A stretch of 64,000 nt of DNA from Oricola thermophila (lineage in GTDB: Bacteria; Pseudomonadota; Alphaproteobacteria; Rhizobiales; Rhizobiaceae): contig NZ_CP054836.1 in the NCBI RefSeq assembly GCF_013358405.1, positions 3,658,001 through 3,722,000 on the forward strand, in the 5' to 3' direction. The notes under the pieces are model-generated. The model saw only the letters and a program-made list of their open reading frames with translations. It was not told the origin of the DNA and searched no databases. The position numbers were made by a program, and so were the translations under genes. Below, one piece after another: positions 17,690-27,350 of the stretch (position 1 is the first letter of the stretch; every line of letters starts with the position of its first letter).

Positions 17690-18676
17690 CTAGCTCAGCA
17701 CCACGTTGGCAGCGCTTTCCGGCAACTCCTCGCCGAAGCAGCGCTGGTAGAACTCCGCGACCAGGGCGCGCTCGAGGTCGTCGCACTTGTTGAGGAATGT
17801 CAGCCGGAATGCAAAGCCCACATCCTTGAAGATCTCGGCGTTCTCGGCCCAGGTGATGACCGTGCGCGGGCTCATTACGGTGGAGAGATCCCCGTTCATG
17901 AAGGCCTGGCGCGTCATGTCGGCCAGGCGCACCATGTTGTCGACGATTTCGCGGCCCTTGGCGTCCTGGTAGTGCTTGGCCTTGGCCAGCACGATCTCGA
18001 CTTCCTTGTCGTGCGGCAGGTAGTTCAGCGTGGTGACGATGGACCAGCGGTCCATCTGCGCCTGGTTGATCTGCTGGGTGCCGTGGTAGAGGCCGGTCGT
18101 GTCGCCGAGTCCGACCGTGTTGGCCGTGGCGAACAGCCGGAAGGCCGGATGCGGGCGGATGACGCGGCTCTGGTCGAGCAGGGTCAGGCGGCCCGAGGAT
18201 TCCAGCACGCGCTGGATCACGAACATCACGTCCGGGCGGCCGGCATCGTATTCGTCGAAGACAAGCGCGACATTGTGCTGGTAGGCCCAGGGCAGGATGC
18301 CGTCCCGGAACTCGGTGACCTGCTTGCCCTCGCGCACGACGATGGCGTCCTTGCCGACAAGGTCGATCCGGCTGACATGGCTGTCGAGGTTGACACGCAC
18401 GCACGGCCAGTTGAGCCGCGCCGCGACCTGCTCGATGTGGGTCGACTTGCCGGTGCCGTGATAGCCGGAGACCATCACGCGGCGATTGTGCGCGAAGCCT
18501 GCGAGAATCGCCATGGTGGTGGCGCGGTCGAAAATGTAGTCCGGATCGAGCTCGGGCACATAGGCGTCCGCTTCCGAGTAGGCCGGCACCTGCATGTCGA
18601 CATCGATGCCGAACATTTCGCGCACGTCCACCGTGGTGTCGGGCATGTTGGCGATGTCGAGTTCCATCTTGTTCAT
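17690..18676 (-). CDS. cobS: Cobaltochelatase subunit CobS
   Basis: 328 aa. MoxR-type AAA+ ATPase that forms a ring with CobT to drive cobalt insertion in aerobic cobalamin synthesis. Walker [16 protein letters not shown], Walker [15 protein letters not shown], and sensor region [19 protein letters not shown] match CobS closely. The length is standard. It lies directly upstream of cobT on the same strand and behind the J-domain gene, 61 nt away. Confidence 0.94.
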   Translation of the reverse strand: MNKMELDIANMPDTTVDVREMFGIDVDMQVPAYSEADAYVPELDPDYIFDRATTMAILAGFAHNRRVMVSGYHGTGKSTHIEQVAARLNWPCVRVNLDSHVSRIDLVGKDAIVVREGKQVTEFRDGILPWAYQHNVALVFDEYDAGRPDVMFVIQRVLESSGRLTLLDQSRVIRPHPAFRLFATANTVGLGDTTGLYHGTQQINQAQMDRWSIVTTLNYLPHDKEVEIVLAKAKHYQDAKGREIVDNMVRLADMTRQAFMNGDLSTVMSPRTVITWAENAEIFKDVGFAFRLTFLNKCDDLERALVAEFYQRCFGEELPESAANVVLS

Positions 18677-18737
18677 CTTGCCTCCTCGATGCGGCGCGCG
18701 GCCCGCATTCGGGATTTCGTCGTTATTCGAAACCGGA

Positions 18738-19358
18738 CTAGCACAGCCCGGCGGTTTTCAACAATTGGTAGGCCTGAACGACCTCGCGGAAGCGCTCCTC
18801 GGAGCCGCGGTCGCCGCCATTCGCGTCGGGGTGGTGCTTCTTGACCAGTGCCTTGTACTGGGTCTTGATGTCCTCGGCGGTGGCGGTCGCCTTGAGACCG
18901 AGCGTCGACATCGCCTTGGCCTCGAGCGGCTTGAGCTTTCGCACCGGGCGCACATAGGCGTCGGGGCGCCAGTTGGGATCGCGCATGCGCATGGAGCGCG
19001 CCGAGCCGGACCGCAGGTCAGAGAAGATCGGCGCCGCGGCGGCATCTTCCACCCGCGCGGTTCCCATCTTCCATGTCGGCCGGTTGCCGACCACGGCATC
19101 CTTCTGGAACTTGGCGATCTCGTCGTCCGACAGGCCGGAGAAGTAGTTGTAGTTCTTGTTGTACTCGCGCACGTGGTCGAGGCAGAAATGCAGGTACTGC
19201 CCCTCGCGGTCGCGTCCCGCCGGCGCCTTGTGGGTGCCCGGCTTGTCGCAGCCGTTCCACTGGCACGTCTGGGAGGCGGTCTCCTCCTCGCGCTTTTTTC
19301 GCTTCTTTCCGCCAGGATTGATGCGTATGGAGTCGAAGTATTTGGAACTGGGTTTCAT
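18738..19358 (-). CDS. J domain-containing protein (DnaJ-like)
   Basis: 206 aa from [13 protein letters not shown], the start typical of this rhizobial family. The J domain is at the C-terminus (about 145-206): [22 protein letters not shown], then the HPD motif in [13 protein letters not shown]. The middle contains a two-cysteine phrase [18 protein letters not shown] and [16 protein letters not shown], a probable small zinc-binding patch with Cys and His residues. Likely co-chaperone that stimulates a DnaK ATPase; client unknown. It is divergent from the bolA-like gene and upstream of cobST on the same strand. Confidence 0.87.
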   Translation of the reverse strand: MKPSSKYFDSIRINPGGKKRKKREEETASQTCQWNGCDKPGTHKAPAGRDREGQYLHFCLDHVREYNKNYNYFSGLSDDEIAKFQKDAVVGNRPTWKMGTARVEDAAAAPIFSDLRSGSARSMRMRDPNWRPDAYVRPVRKLKPLEAKAMSTLGLKATATAEDIKTQYKALVKKHHPDANGGDRGSEERFREVVQAYQLLKTAGLC

Positions 19359-19514
19359 CTGACCAAAGCGAATGCGGCGGTTGTCCACCGCATGAGAACA
19401 TTGACATCGGAAGATTTGACGCGACAAACCGAGCCGCAACGTGCCCCCAAAAGGACGCACTGGTTTACCCGCCATTCCGAACAAGGGCAAGGCAAGATAA
19501 CAGGTAGGACATCA

Positions 19515-19802
19515 ATGGGGCCGATTGAAGAACGCATCACGAGGAAAATAACCGAGGCTTTCGCGCCGGAAAGGCTGGCCGTCATCAACGAAAGCCACCT
19601 GCATGCCAGCCATCACGGCGGCGCGATGAGCGGCGAGGGCGAGACGCATTTTCGCGTCCGCGTGGTCTCGGAGGCCTTCGCCGGCATGAACCGGATCGAG
19701 CGTCACCGCGCGCTGAACGACCTTTTGTCGCAGGAGATCGCGGACGGCGTGCACGCACTGGCGCTGGAACCGGCCGCGCCGGGCGAAACCGTCAGGTGGT
19801 AG
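19515..19802 (+). CDS. bolA: BolA family protein
   Basis: 95 aa from MGPIEERITRKI behind the weak ribosome site GGTAGGAC. The class II KH-like BolA fold is visible: NESHLHASHHG with conserved His, FRVRVVSEAFAGMNRIERHRALNDLL as the signature helix-turn region. BolA proteins pair with monothiol glutaredoxins in iron-sulfur or iron handling and affect stress morphology. It is divergent from the J-domain gene, a conserved pair in rhizobia, and its 3' end overlaps the CPBP protease gene by 11 bp. Confidence 0.92.
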   Translation: MGPIEERITRKITEAFAPERLAVINESHLHASHHGGAMSGEGETHFRVRVVSEAFAGMNRIERHRALNDLLSQEIADGVHALALEPAAPGETVRW

Positions 19803-20598
19803 GCGCCAGCGGTATCGCGTCGGTCACGGCGTCGCTCCGGGTGAACATCGTCCCGCGGTTCAGCCACACGACAATGACCGCCGCCAGGACGAAAAGCCAG
19901 TTGTCGTGGGGCTGCGCGTCCGGCCAGGCCGGCCCGTTGAGCTGGAAGTGAAGAAGCAGCGGCAGGAGAATCGAGCCGCGCGAGGCGTTGAACAGCGGCG
20001 TCACGATGACCGAGACCGATACCGAGCCGGCGAGGAAGGGCAGGAATTCCCAGTTCGACTGGGGCGTGCCGGACAGCAGGAACGCCGGGAGATGCCAGAC
20101 GGCCCAGACGATACCGAGGGCGAGGCCGGCCCAGAACGGGGCCGCCAGCCGCTGCATCAGCGGCAGCGCGAGGCCGCGCCAGCCGAGTTCCTCCATCGGG
20201 CCGAGGATCAGCATGAACGCCGAGGCGGCGAGAAAGTCCCCCGCCGTGTCGAAGGGGAAGATATCGAACGGCTCGCCCTTGATCGCCGCGCCCGCGTAGT
20301 AGATCGCCGGGATGCCCGCCAGCACGAACAGGTACCAGGCAAGTGGCGCCCGCCACAGCAACAGTCGCGACAGGTAGCGGACAAGCCCGCCGGGGCCGGC
20401 GGCGGCCAGGACGAGCGCAACCGCGCCGATCGCCGGTGCCCAGACCGCCAGGAAGAACAGCGGATTGCTTGCCGAGACCGGCCCGAACAGGCCGGCCAGC
20501 GTCTCCGGCATTGCCACGAGCAGGGCGAAGGTGCCCCAGGCTATGCCGAAGGCCAGCAGGAAGAAAATCGGCAGTGCGCGTATGGTCATCCGTAACAT
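19792..20598 (-). CDS. CPBP family intramembrane metalloprotease
   Basis: 268 aa with seven or eight hydrophobic helices. The CPBP/Rce1 motifs are present: EELGWRG (motif 1, Glu-Glu and Arg), WAVWHLPAF (motif 2, His), and a final NGPAW/HFQLN region carrying the third His/Asn. Such proteins act as membrane-embedded endopeptidases or self-immunity factors; the substrate is not known. Start options MLRMTIR and MTIR differ by three codons. The 3' end overlaps bolA. Confidence 0.82.
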   Translation of the reverse strand: MLRMTIRALPIFFLLAFGIAWGTFALLVAMPETLAGLFGPVSASNPLFFLAVWAPAIGAVALVLAAAGPGGLVRYLSRLLLWRAPLAWYLFVLAGIPAIYYAGAAIKGEPFDIFPFDTAGDFLAASAFMLILGPMEELGWRGLALPLMQRLAAPFWAGLALGIVWAVWHLPAFLLSGTPQSNWEFLPFLAGSVSVSVIVTPLFNASRGSILLPLLLHFQLNGPAWPDAQPHDNWLFVLAAVIVVWLNRGTMFTRSDAVTDAIPLAPTT

Positions 20599-20728
20599 CC
20601 CGACCCGGGAACATGCCCGTTCCCCTGCGCAGGAGTATCACGGTCGCGCGTGGTCGCCTTGACCGCGATCAAGGGGCGCTGCCCCGCCTGTGTCACCGCA
20701 GCCGGCCGGCAGACCGCCCCGTCGCCCG

Positions 20729-21985
20729 TCAGACGGGGCGGATGCGAAGCTTGGTGATCCGGTTCTTCTGGCGCTTCATGACGATGAAGCGCTTGTTGTG
20801 GAAGGTGAATGCCTGCTTCTCGGCGGGGATCGTCTGCGCCTCGTGGATGACCAGTCCGGCGATCGTCGTCGCCTCCTCGTCGGGCAGGTCCCAGTCGAGC
20901 GCGCGGTTGAGGTCGCGAATCGGCACCGAGCCGTCGACGACGATCGAGCCGTCCGCCTCCTGGCGAACGCCCTGCACGTCCACGTCGTGCTCGTCGGCGA
21001 TGTCGCCGACGATCTCCTCGATGATGTCCTCCAGCGTGACGAGGCCTTCGACCTCGCCATATTCGTCGACGACCACGGCGACATGGGCCTTGCGACGCAG
21101 GAAGGCGTCGAGCTGGTCGCGCAGCGTCGTGGTATCCGGCACGAACCACGGCTTGTTGGCGACCTTCATGATGTCGATCTTGCTGGCATCGTTGTTGACG
21201 GCATAGAGCGCGCGCAGCATGTCCTTGGCATGGACGATGCCGACGATGTTGTCGGTCTCGCCGCGCCAGACCGGCATGCGGGTATACGGGCTGTCCAGGA
21301 TCTCGGCGACAATGGCCGCGGGCTCCTGGTCCGCATTGACCATCTTCATGTTGGTGCGGTGGACCATGATGTCGGAGACCTCCAGCTCGGCGAGGTCGAG
21401 CAGGCCGCCGAGGCGGTCGCGCTCCTCCTTGACCACCGAGCCCTCCTTGTGCAGCACCTCGACGGCGCCGCGGATCTCCTCCTGCGCGCTCAGCAGGGGC
21501 GCATTGTCGGCGAGATCGACGCCGAAGACCTTCAGGATGCGCCGGACGATGCCGTTGACGAGGCTCGACAGCGGGCCGACCACGACGACGAAGCGGCGGA
21601 TCACCGGGGCGACGAAGAGGGCGAAGCGGTCGGGATTGGAAATCGCCCAGGATTTCGGCAGCACCTCGGCGAAGATCACCAGCAGCACTGTCATGGCGAT
21701 GGTCGCATAGGCGACGCCGCTCTGGCCGAACAGTGCCAGGAACATGCTGGTGGCCAGCGCGGAGCCGAGGATGTTGACCAGGTTGTTGCCGATCAGCAGC
21801 GCGCCGATCAGCCGGTCCTGCCGGGTCAGCAGCCTGTTGACGCTCTCCGCACGCTTGTCGCCCTGGCCCTCCAGGTGGTGCATGCGCGCGCGCGAGGTCG
21901 CGGTCAGTGCCGTCTCGGAGCCCGAGAAGAAGGCCGACAGGACGACAAGGACCAGGACGGTGCCGGCGACGATCCAGATTTCCAT
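20729..21985 (-). CDS. Membrane CNNM/CorC-type protein with CBS pair (HlyC/CorC family)
   Basis: 418 aa. Domain order: DUF21 membrane region with FFSGSETALTATSRARMHHL near residue 15 and three to four helices (1-190), two CBS domains (about 210-335; DIMVHRTNMKMV and LVTLEDIIEEIVGDI), and a C-terminal CorC_HlyC transporter-associated domain (345-418; VPIRDLNRALDWDLPDEEA). The family is linked to magnesium and cobalt efflux or membrane resistance. It is the third gene of the aroK-aroB unit (15 nt behind aroB), an order conserved in rhizobia. Confidence 0.88.
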   Translation of the reverse strand: MEIWIVAGTVLVLVVLSAFFSGSETALTATSRARMHHLEGQGDKRAESVNRLLTRQDRLIGALLIGNNLVNILGSALATSMFLALFGQSGVAYATIAMTVLLVIFAEVLPKSWAISNPDRFALFVAPVIRRFVVVVGPLSSLVNGIVRRILKVFGVDLADNAPLLSAQEEIRGAVEVLHKEGSVVKEERDRLGGLLDLAELEVSDIMVHRTNMKMVNADQEPAAIVAEILDSPYTRMPVWRGETDNIVGIVHAKDMLRALYAVNNDASKIDIMKVANKPWFVPDTTTLRDQLDAFLRRKAHVAVVVDEYGEVEGLVTLEDIIEEIVGDIADEHDVDVQGVRQEADGSIVVDGSVPIRDLNRALDWDLPDEEATTIAGLVIHEAQTIPAEKQAFTFHNKRFIVMKRQKNRITKLRIRPV

Positions 21986-22000
21986 GATTTCGCTCCCTGC

Positions 22001-23125
22001 TTACTGACCGATCTTGTCGACAAGGAAGCCGCGCACTTCCGATTCCGGCACGTCTTTCGCGATGAAGGACCGGCCGACCCCGCGCGTCAGGATGAAATTG
22101 AGCGCGCCGCGCGTGACCTTCTTGTCCTGGCGGATGAAGCCCAGCATGCTATCGGCATCGCGCAGATGCGTTTTCATTCCATCGAGATTTGTCGGCAGGC
22201 CCGCATTTTCAAGATGGGCGGCGACGCGCCTCGCGTCGTCGGGGCTGGCCAGGTTCATGCGGGCCGAAAACTCGTGCGCCAGCACCATGCCGATGGCAAC
22301 GCCCTCGCCATGCACCAGGATCGCCGGGTCGTATTTCGCGGCCGCCTCCAGCGCGTGGCCGAAGGTGTGGCCGAGATTGAGCAGCGCGCGGTCTCCGGCC
22401 TCGCGCTCGTCGCGGGCGACGACATCGGCCTTGGCGCGGCACGATTCGGCGATCGCGCGGATGCGTTCCGGCCCGCCGTCCCGGATCGCCGGCCAGTTTC
22501 CCTCCAGCCAGGCGAAGAAATCCGGCCGGTCGATCAGGCCGTACTTGACGACCTCGGCATAGCCGGCGCGGAACTCGCGCGCGGGCAGGGTGTCCAGGGC
22601 CGCAGTGTCGGCCAGCACGAGGCGCGGCTGGTAGAAGGCGCCGACAAGGTTCTTGCCGTGCGGGGCGTTGATCCCCGTCTTGCCGCCGACCGAGGAATCG
22701 ACCTGCGCCAGCAGCGTCGTCGGCATCTGCACGAAATTCATGCCGCGGCGCACGATTGCCGCGGCGAAACCGGCCAGGTCGCCGATCACGCCGCCGCCGA
22801 GCGCGATCACGGCGTCGCCGCGCTCCAGCCGGGCGTCGAGTATGCGCGAGACGACCTCCTGCAGCGTCGCGAAGCTCTTGGACGGCTCGCCCGCGGGCAC
22901 GACGATCTCGGCGGTCTCTATGCCTGCATCGGCGAGACTTTGCCGCACCGTCTCCAGGTGGTGCTGGGCGACATTGTCGTCCGTGACGATCGCCGCGCGG
23001 ATGCCGGGAAGAACGGTTGAGACGTGGCGGCCGGCGTCGCCCAGCAGGCCGGGGCCGATCAGGATGTCGTATGAACGGTCGCCGAGTTCGACGCGGACGG
23101 TCTCGGCGGCATCGGATGCGGTCAT
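22001..23125 (-). CDS. aroB: 3-dehydroquinate synthase
   Basis: 374 aa from [19 protein letters not shown]; the frame continues upstream inside aroK but is not used. Converts DAHP to 3-dehydroquinate, the second step of the shikimate pathway. Visible: NAD-binding [35 protein letters not shown], and metal-binding Glu and His in [11 protein letters not shown] and [13 protein letters not shown]. The start overlaps the aroK stop by 4 nt (ATGA). Confidence 0.95.
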   Translation of the reverse strand: MTASDAAETVRVELGDRSYDILIGPGLLGDAGRHVSTVLPGIRAAIVTDDNVAQHHLETVRQSLADAGIETAEIVVPAGEPSKSFATLQEVVSRILDARLERGDAVIALGGGVIGDLAGFAAAIVRRGMNFVQMPTTLLAQVDSSVGGKTGINAPHGKNLVGAFYQPRLVLADTAALDTLPAREFRAGYAEVVKYGLIDRPDFFAWLEGNWPAIRDGGPERIRAIAESCRAKADVVARDEREAGDRALLNLGHTFGHALEAAAKYDPAILVHGEGVAIGMVLAHEFSARMNLASPDDARRVAAHLENAGLPTNLDGMKTHLRDADSMLGFIRQDKKVTRGALNFILTRGVGRSFIAKDVPESEVRGFLVDKIGQ

Positions 23126-23748
23126 TGCTCTGCTTTTCCCGTTGTCTTGGCGGTCTCGGCGGCCTTGCCGCGCGCATGCCCGCCGGCTTCCAGCCATTCG
23201 GCGACGGCAGCCACGACATTGGCCGCCATCTCCTCCTTGGTGATGTCCCGCGACTGTACATCGATATCGGCCGTGGCATAGACCGGGTAGCGTTCCTCCA
23301 TCAGCCGCTGCATAACCCCGCGCGGGTCGGGATCGCGCAACAGCGGCCGGTTCTGGCGGCGCGAGACGCGCTCCATCAGCAGGTCGAGATCGGCCGACAG
23401 CCAGACGGAGATGCCGCGCCGCCCGATGGCCTGGCGGGTCGATTCGTTGATGAAGGCGCCGCCGCCGGTCGCCAGCACCTGCGGTCCGCTTTTCAGGAGC
23501 CGCGTCACCACGCGCCGTTCCAGCGCGCGAAATTCGGGCTCGCCATATTGCTCGAACAGGTCCGGAATCGTCATGGCGGAGACCCTCTCGATCTCGGTGT
23601 CCGCGTCGACGAAAGGCAGGTCCAGCATCGCGGCCACCTTCCTGCCGACGGCGGACTTGCCCGCTCCCATGAGGCCGACAAGCACGATCGAACGCTGGCC
23701 GATAAGGCCGCGCACGGTCTCGCAATTGGCTTTTGCTTCAGGAGTCAT
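23122..23748 (-). CDS. aroK: Shikimate kinase
   Basis: 208 aa. Phosphorylates shikimate at O3. Walker [16 protein letters not shown] (about 25-39), substrate Asp in DADTEIE, glycine-rich GGGAF, and LID arginines in RRQNRPLLR. The C-terminal 30 residues are an Ala/Lys-rich tail of no known role. First gene of the aroK-aroB-CorC-like operon, divergent from the small membrane-protein gene at 23898. Confidence 0.94.
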   Translation of the reverse strand: MTPEAKANCETVRGLIGQRSIVLVGLMGAGKSAVGRKVAAMLDLPFVDADTEIERVSAMTIPDLFEQYGEPEFRALERRVVTRLLKSGPQVLATGGGAFINESTRQAIGRRGISVWLSADLDLLMERVSRRQNRPLLRDPDPRGVMQRLMEERYPVYATADIDVQSRDITKEEMAANVVAAVAEWLEAGGHARGKAAETAKTTGKAEQ

Positions 23749-23897
23749 CGCTTGTCTTGTCCGTTTTCCGCTTAGCGCATGAACGCCGCGGCGCTGTCAA
23801 GAATTGTCACGAAACGCGCTTTAGGGTTTGATTTTGCCGGCGTTGCACCGCATATCGCGGGGACGAAGGTCCGAATTGCTTCGGAGGTCGGGGGGAA

Positions 23898-24047
23898 ATG
23901 CCAAGCCTGATCCGGTTCCTGTTCACGATCGGCGTGCTTGCCGGCATCGTCTATGCCGGCATGTGGGCGCTGGTCTTCTATGTCGATCCGACGCCGCGCG
24001 AGATGCAGGTGCGCATCCCCGCAAACCGGATCAATCCCGATTTCTAA
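23898..24047 (+). CDS. Conserved small single-pass membrane protein (49 aa)
   Basis: 49 codons, ATG to TAA, behind GGGGGGAA. It begins MPSLIRFLFTIGVLAGIVYA, giving one membrane helix (about 5-27), and ends with a short polar tail containing DPTPREMQVRIP. Homologues of this size between aroK and xerD are usual in rhizobia, sometimes mislabelled as histidine kinase. Function unknown. It is 36 nt upstream of xerD and may be co-transcribed with it. Coding is supported by the signal-anchor pattern, the ribosome site and its position. Confidence 0.7.
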   Translation: MPSLIRFLFTIGVLAGIVYAGMWALVFYVDPTPREMQVRIPANRINPDF

Positions 24048-24083
24048 ACCGGCGGGAAACCATCGGCGCCTATTCTCGGCGCC

Positions 24084-25004
24084 ATGATCGACGCGTTCCT
24101 TGAAATGATGAGTGCCGAGCGCGGCGCCGCGGACAACACGCTGGCGTCCTACCGGCTCGACCTGGAGGATGCCGAGCGATTCGTGCGCACGGCCCGCTCC
24201 AGGCGGCTCCGCGAGGCGGTGCCCGCAGACATCTCGGCATATCTGCAAAGCCTCGATGCTGCAGGCTACGCGGCCTCGTCGCAGGCGCGAAAGCTGTCGG
24301 CGCTCCGGCAGTATTTCCGCTTTCTCTACTCGGAAGGGCTGCGCGGCGACGATCCGACCGGGGTGATCGCCTCGCCGAAGAAGGCGCGGACCCTGCCCAG
24401 GGTGCTGGGCGAGGAGGAGGTCGGCCGGTTGCTCGACCGCGCCGCAGAGGAGGCAGCCGACCCGGAACGGGACGACAGGGCGCGGGCGGTTGCCCTGCGC
24501 AACCGGGCGTTGCTCGAACTTCTCTACGCCACGGGCATGCGGGTCAGCGAGCTGGTGTCCCTGCCGGTCAGCGTCGCCTGGCGCAACGAGCCCTTCTTCA
24601 TGGTAAAGGGCAAGGGCGGCAAGGAGCGCATGGTGCCGGTTACGGAAACGGCGCGGGAGGCGGTGCAGGCCCATCTGGAGAGGCGAAACCGCGATCCGCG
24701 TGCCGACGACTGTCCCTGGCTGTTTCCGGCGGAGAACTACGCCGGCCATCTCGCCCGCCAGGTCTTCGCACGCGACCTGAAGGCGCTTGGCGCGCGCTGC
24801 GGCATAGCGGCGGCGAAATTGTCGCCGCACGTGCTGCGCCATGCCTTCGCCAGCCATCTCCTTCAGAACGGGGCGGACCTGCGCGCCGTGCAGCAATTGC
24901 TGGGCCACGCTGACATTTCCACCACGCAGATTTACACCCACGTGCTGGAAGAACGGCTGCACCGGCTGGTCACGGAGCATCATCCGCTTGCCGGCGCGTC
25001 CTGA
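24084..25004 (+). CDS. xerD: Tyrosine recombinase XerD
   Basis: 306 aa. Resolves chromosome dimers at dif with XerC and FtsK. N-terminal SAM-like core-binding domain (1-100) and catalytic domain with Arg in ATGMRVSEL, Lys in [12 protein letters not shown], His-Arg in [12 protein letters not shown], His in LLGHADIS and nucleophile Tyr in TQIYTHV. The Arg-Lys-His-Arg-His-Tyr set is complete. Chromosomal position between aroK and accA is the housekeeping one, so this is not an island integrase. Confidence 0.93.
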   Translation: MIDAFLEMMSAERGAADNTLASYRLDLEDAERFVRTARSRRLREAVPADISAYLQSLDAAGYAASSQARKLSALRQYFRFLYSEGLRGDDPTGVIASPKKARTLPRVLGEEEVGRLLDRAAEEAADPERDDRARAVALRNRALLELLYATGMRVSELVSLPVSVAWRNEPFFMVKGKGGKERMVPVTETAREAVQAHLERRNRDPRADDCPWLFPAENYAGHLARQVFARDLKALGARCGIAAAKLSPHVLRHAFASHLLQNGADLRAVQQLLGHADISTTQIYTHVLEERLHRLVTEHHPLAGAS

Positions 25005-25076
25005 TCGCCGCGCTTGACAATGACCGTTTTTGCCTCCACGTGACCGCCAAACGAAATGCCATCGGACCGCTCTTCA

Positions 25077-26036
25077 ATGTACAGCTATCTCGAGTTTGAA
25101 AAGCCGATTGCCGACCTGGACGGCCAGATCATGGAGCTGAAGAAGCTCTCGGAGGCCGAGGGCGGCGGCGTCGATGTCGCCGAGGAAGTGGCGCGGCTGG
25201 AAAAGCGTTCCGCCGAGGCCCTGGTCGAGATCTACAAGAAGCTGTCTCCGTGGCAGAAGGCCCTGGTCGCGCGCCACCCCGACAGGCCGCACTGCAAGCA
25301 GTATGTCGACGCGCTGTTCGACGAGTTCACGCAGTTGGCCGGCGACCGGAAATTCGCCGAGGATGCCGCGATCGTCGCCGGCTTCGCCCGGTTCGGCGGC
25401 CAACCGGTTGCGGTGATCGGCCAGGAGAAGGGCACCGACACCAAGAGCCGCCTGAAGCACAATTTCGGCATGGCGCGGCCGGAGGGATACCGCAAGGCGG
25501 TCAGGATCATGGAAATGGCCAACCGCTTCGGCCTGCCGGTCATCTCGCTGGTCGACACGGCGGGCGCCTATCCGGGCATCGGCGCGGAGGAGCGCGGCCA
25601 GGCGGAGGCCATCGCCCGGTCGACCGAGATGTGCCTCAACCTGGAAGTGCCGGTCGTGTCCGTCATCATCGGCGAGGGCGGGTCGGGCGGCGCCATCGCC
25701 ATCGCCACGGCGAACCGGGTCTACATGCTCGAGCACTCGATCTACTCGGTGATCTCGCCGGAAGGCGGCGCCTCGATCCTTTGGCGCGACGCGGCGCGCG
25801 CCAAGGATGCGGCCACCGCGATGAAGATCACGGCGCAGGACCTGCTGTCGCTGAAAGTGATCGACGGCATAGTGAAGGAGCCGATCGGCGGCGCGCATCG
25901 CGATCCCGAGGCGGTATTCGAGGAGACGCGCAAGACGATCTCGGCGGCGCTAAGCGATCTCGCAAAGCTCGACGGACCCGCGGTGAAGCAGGAAAGGCGC
26001 GAGAAATTCCTCGCCATCGGACGCAATCTCGGCTGA
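25077..26036 (+). CDS. accA: Acetyl-CoA carboxylase carboxyltransferase subunit alpha
   Basis: 319 aa from MYSYLEFEKPIADLDGQI, the usual alphaproteobacterial start. It works with AccD to move carboxyl from biotin carboxyl carrier to acetyl-CoA. Crotonase-fold signatures: GQEKGTDTKSRLKHNFGM, DTAGAYPGIGAEERGQ, and EGGSGGAIAIATANRV, with the oxyanion glycine pair. A near-perfect -35 box TTGACA lies at 25014-25019, but no clear -10 is seen. Confidence 0.95.
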   Translation: MYSYLEFEKPIADLDGQIMELKKLSEAEGGGVDVAEEVARLEKRSAEALVEIYKKLSPWQKALVARHPDRPHCKQYVDALFDEFTQLAGDRKFAEDAAIVAGFARFGGQPVAVIGQEKGTDTKSRLKHNFGMARPEGYRKAVRIMEMANRFGLPVISLVDTAGAYPGIGAEERGQAEAIARSTEMCLNLEVPVVSVIIGEGGSGGAIAIATANRVYMLEHSIYSVISPEGGASILWRDAARAKDAATAMKITAQDLLSLKVIDGIVKEPIGGAHRDPEAVFEETRKTISAALSDLAKLDGPAVKQERREKFLAIGRNLG

Positions 26037-26170
26037 CGCGACCGGGGTCCTGTCACAGGGATGCCGCAATCTTTCCCGATTCCGTCTATGGGACAGGCGC
26101 GGGAAACCTGCGGTAAACATTTGTCAACTATGATCCGGGCGTTACATCTCGGCATCGGGGAGCCGTTTAC

Positions 26171-27103
26171 ATGTCGTTTCGGCGGATCGTGATCGCAATC
26201 GCACTGGCGGGACTCTCGGCGCTGGCCGGGTGCCAGGCAAGCGACGTGCTGTCGCTGAAGGCCAATGCTCCCCTGCCCAAGGACGCGCTGGCCTTCATGA
26301 AGGCCAACGGCATGACCCCGGCGTCGCCGATCTTCATGCGCATCTTCAAGGACGAGAACGTTCTGGAGGTGTGGAAGCAGAAGGATACCGGCAAGTTCGC
26401 GCTGGTGAAAAGCTACGAGATCTGCGCCTATTCCGGGAAGCTCGGGCCGAAGTTCAGGGAAGGCGACCGGCAGGCCCCGGAGGGCTTCTACTTCGTCTCG
26501 CGCAGGCTGCTGAACCCGAACTCGAGATATCACCTCGCCTTCAACACGGGCTATCCCAACGCCTATGACCGGGCGCACGGCCGCACCGGCTCCGACCTGA
26601 TGGTGCATGGCGCGTGTTCCTCCGCCGGTTGCTATTCCATGACCGACGAGAACATCGCCGAGATCTACGCCTTCGCCCGCGAGGCGCTCACGGGCGGCCG
26701 GCAGGATGCCTTCCAGGTACAGGCCTTCCCGTTCCGCATGACGCCGGAGAACATGGCGAAGCACCGCGACAGCCCCCATTTCGAATTCTGGAAGATGCTC
26801 AAGGAAGGCTACGACCATTTCGAACTGACGCGCGTGCCGCCGAAGGTCGATGTCTGCGAGCGGCGCTACGTGTTCAACCGTGTGGCCGAGCAGGGCGAAT
26901 TCCGGCCGGCGGCGGCCTGCCCGCCGATGAGGATGCCGGAAAACCTGGCGCTCGCCTACCGGCAACTGCAATCGCAGCACACGCTGGCGTTCGAGCAGGC
27001 GGTCGCGAAGCTGGAAGGCAGGGCGGCGGCAGAGAGCATGCAGTCGCTGCCAGCGGCTCCGATCTCGGAACTGCTGGGCAGGACGCGCGCCGCGGCGGAA
27101 TGA
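26171..27103 (+). CDS. L,D-transpeptidase-family lipoprotein (YafK-like)
   Basis: 310 aa. Signal peptide with lipobox LAGC (lipidated Cys21). YkuD/ErfK domain spans about 50-185 with catalytic motif HGACSSAGCYSM (His146, Cys154). The family cross-links or trims peptidoglycan or releases Braun-type lipoproteins; YafK/DpaA acts as an amidase of peptidoglycan-lipoprotein links in E. coli. The C-terminal third is helical and unassigned. TusA gene follows 7 nt downstream. Confidence 0.85.
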   Translation: MSFRRIVIAIALAGLSALAGCQASDVLSLKANAPLPKDALAFMKANGMTPASPIFMRIFKDENVLEVWKQKDTGKFALVKSYEICAYSGKLGPKFREGDRQAPEGFYFVSRRLLNPNSRYHLAFNTGYPNAYDRAHGRTGSDLMVHGACSSAGCYSMTDENIAEIYAFAREALTGGRQDAFQVQAFPFRMTPENMAKHRDSPHFEFWKMLKEGYDHFELTRVPPKVDVCERRYVFNRVAEQGEFRPAAACPPMRMPENLALAYRQLQSQHTLAFEQAVAKLEGRAAAESMQSLPAAPISELLGRTRAAAE

Positions 27104-27110
27104 CGGCGCA

Positions 27111-27350
27111 ATGAGCGAAACCGAGCCGGCGGAAACCTACGACCTGCGTGGTCTCAACTGCCCGATGCCCGTGCTGAAGACGCAGAGACGGATGCTCGAC
27201 ATGGCGCCGGGCGAGCGTCTGCGGGTGCGCACCAGCGATCCGCTCGCCGTCATCGACATTCCCAACTGGTGCCGGGAAAGCGGCCACCGGCTGATCGAAT
27301 CGGAGAAGGCCGAGGACGGCCACCTCTTCCTCATCGAGCGCGGCGCCTGA
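27111..27350 (+). CDS. TusA/SirA family sulfurtransferase-like protein
   Basis: 79 aa. The CPxP motif is present in DLRGLNCPMPVLKTQRRM, with the active-site Cys at about residue 17. TusA proteins relay sulfane sulfur for tRNA thiolation, molybdenum cofactor or sulfur metabolism. The exact partner cannot be told; no TusBCDE genes are here. Overlaps no neighbour but ends directly against the stop codon of the CobW gene on the other strand. Confidence 0.88.
   Translation: MSETEPAETYDLRGLNCPMPVLKTQRRMLDMAPGERLRVRTSDPLAVIDIPNWCRESGHRLIESEKAEDGHLFLIERGA

Noticed and set aside
15906..17693. 595-codon frame opposite cobT
   Set aside because: Shadow of the acidic linker and von Willebrand A region of CobT. 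No ribosome site or recognisable domain.
20690..23020. 776-codon frame opposite the CorC-like and aroB genes
   Set aside because: Shadow frame, low-complexity Asp/His/Arg composition with no domain match; both opposite genes are conserved.
24084..25004. xerD as an integrase of the 31-56 kb region
   Set aside because: It is the housekeeping XerD in its usual aroK-accA position and lies 6 kb outside the catabolic region.
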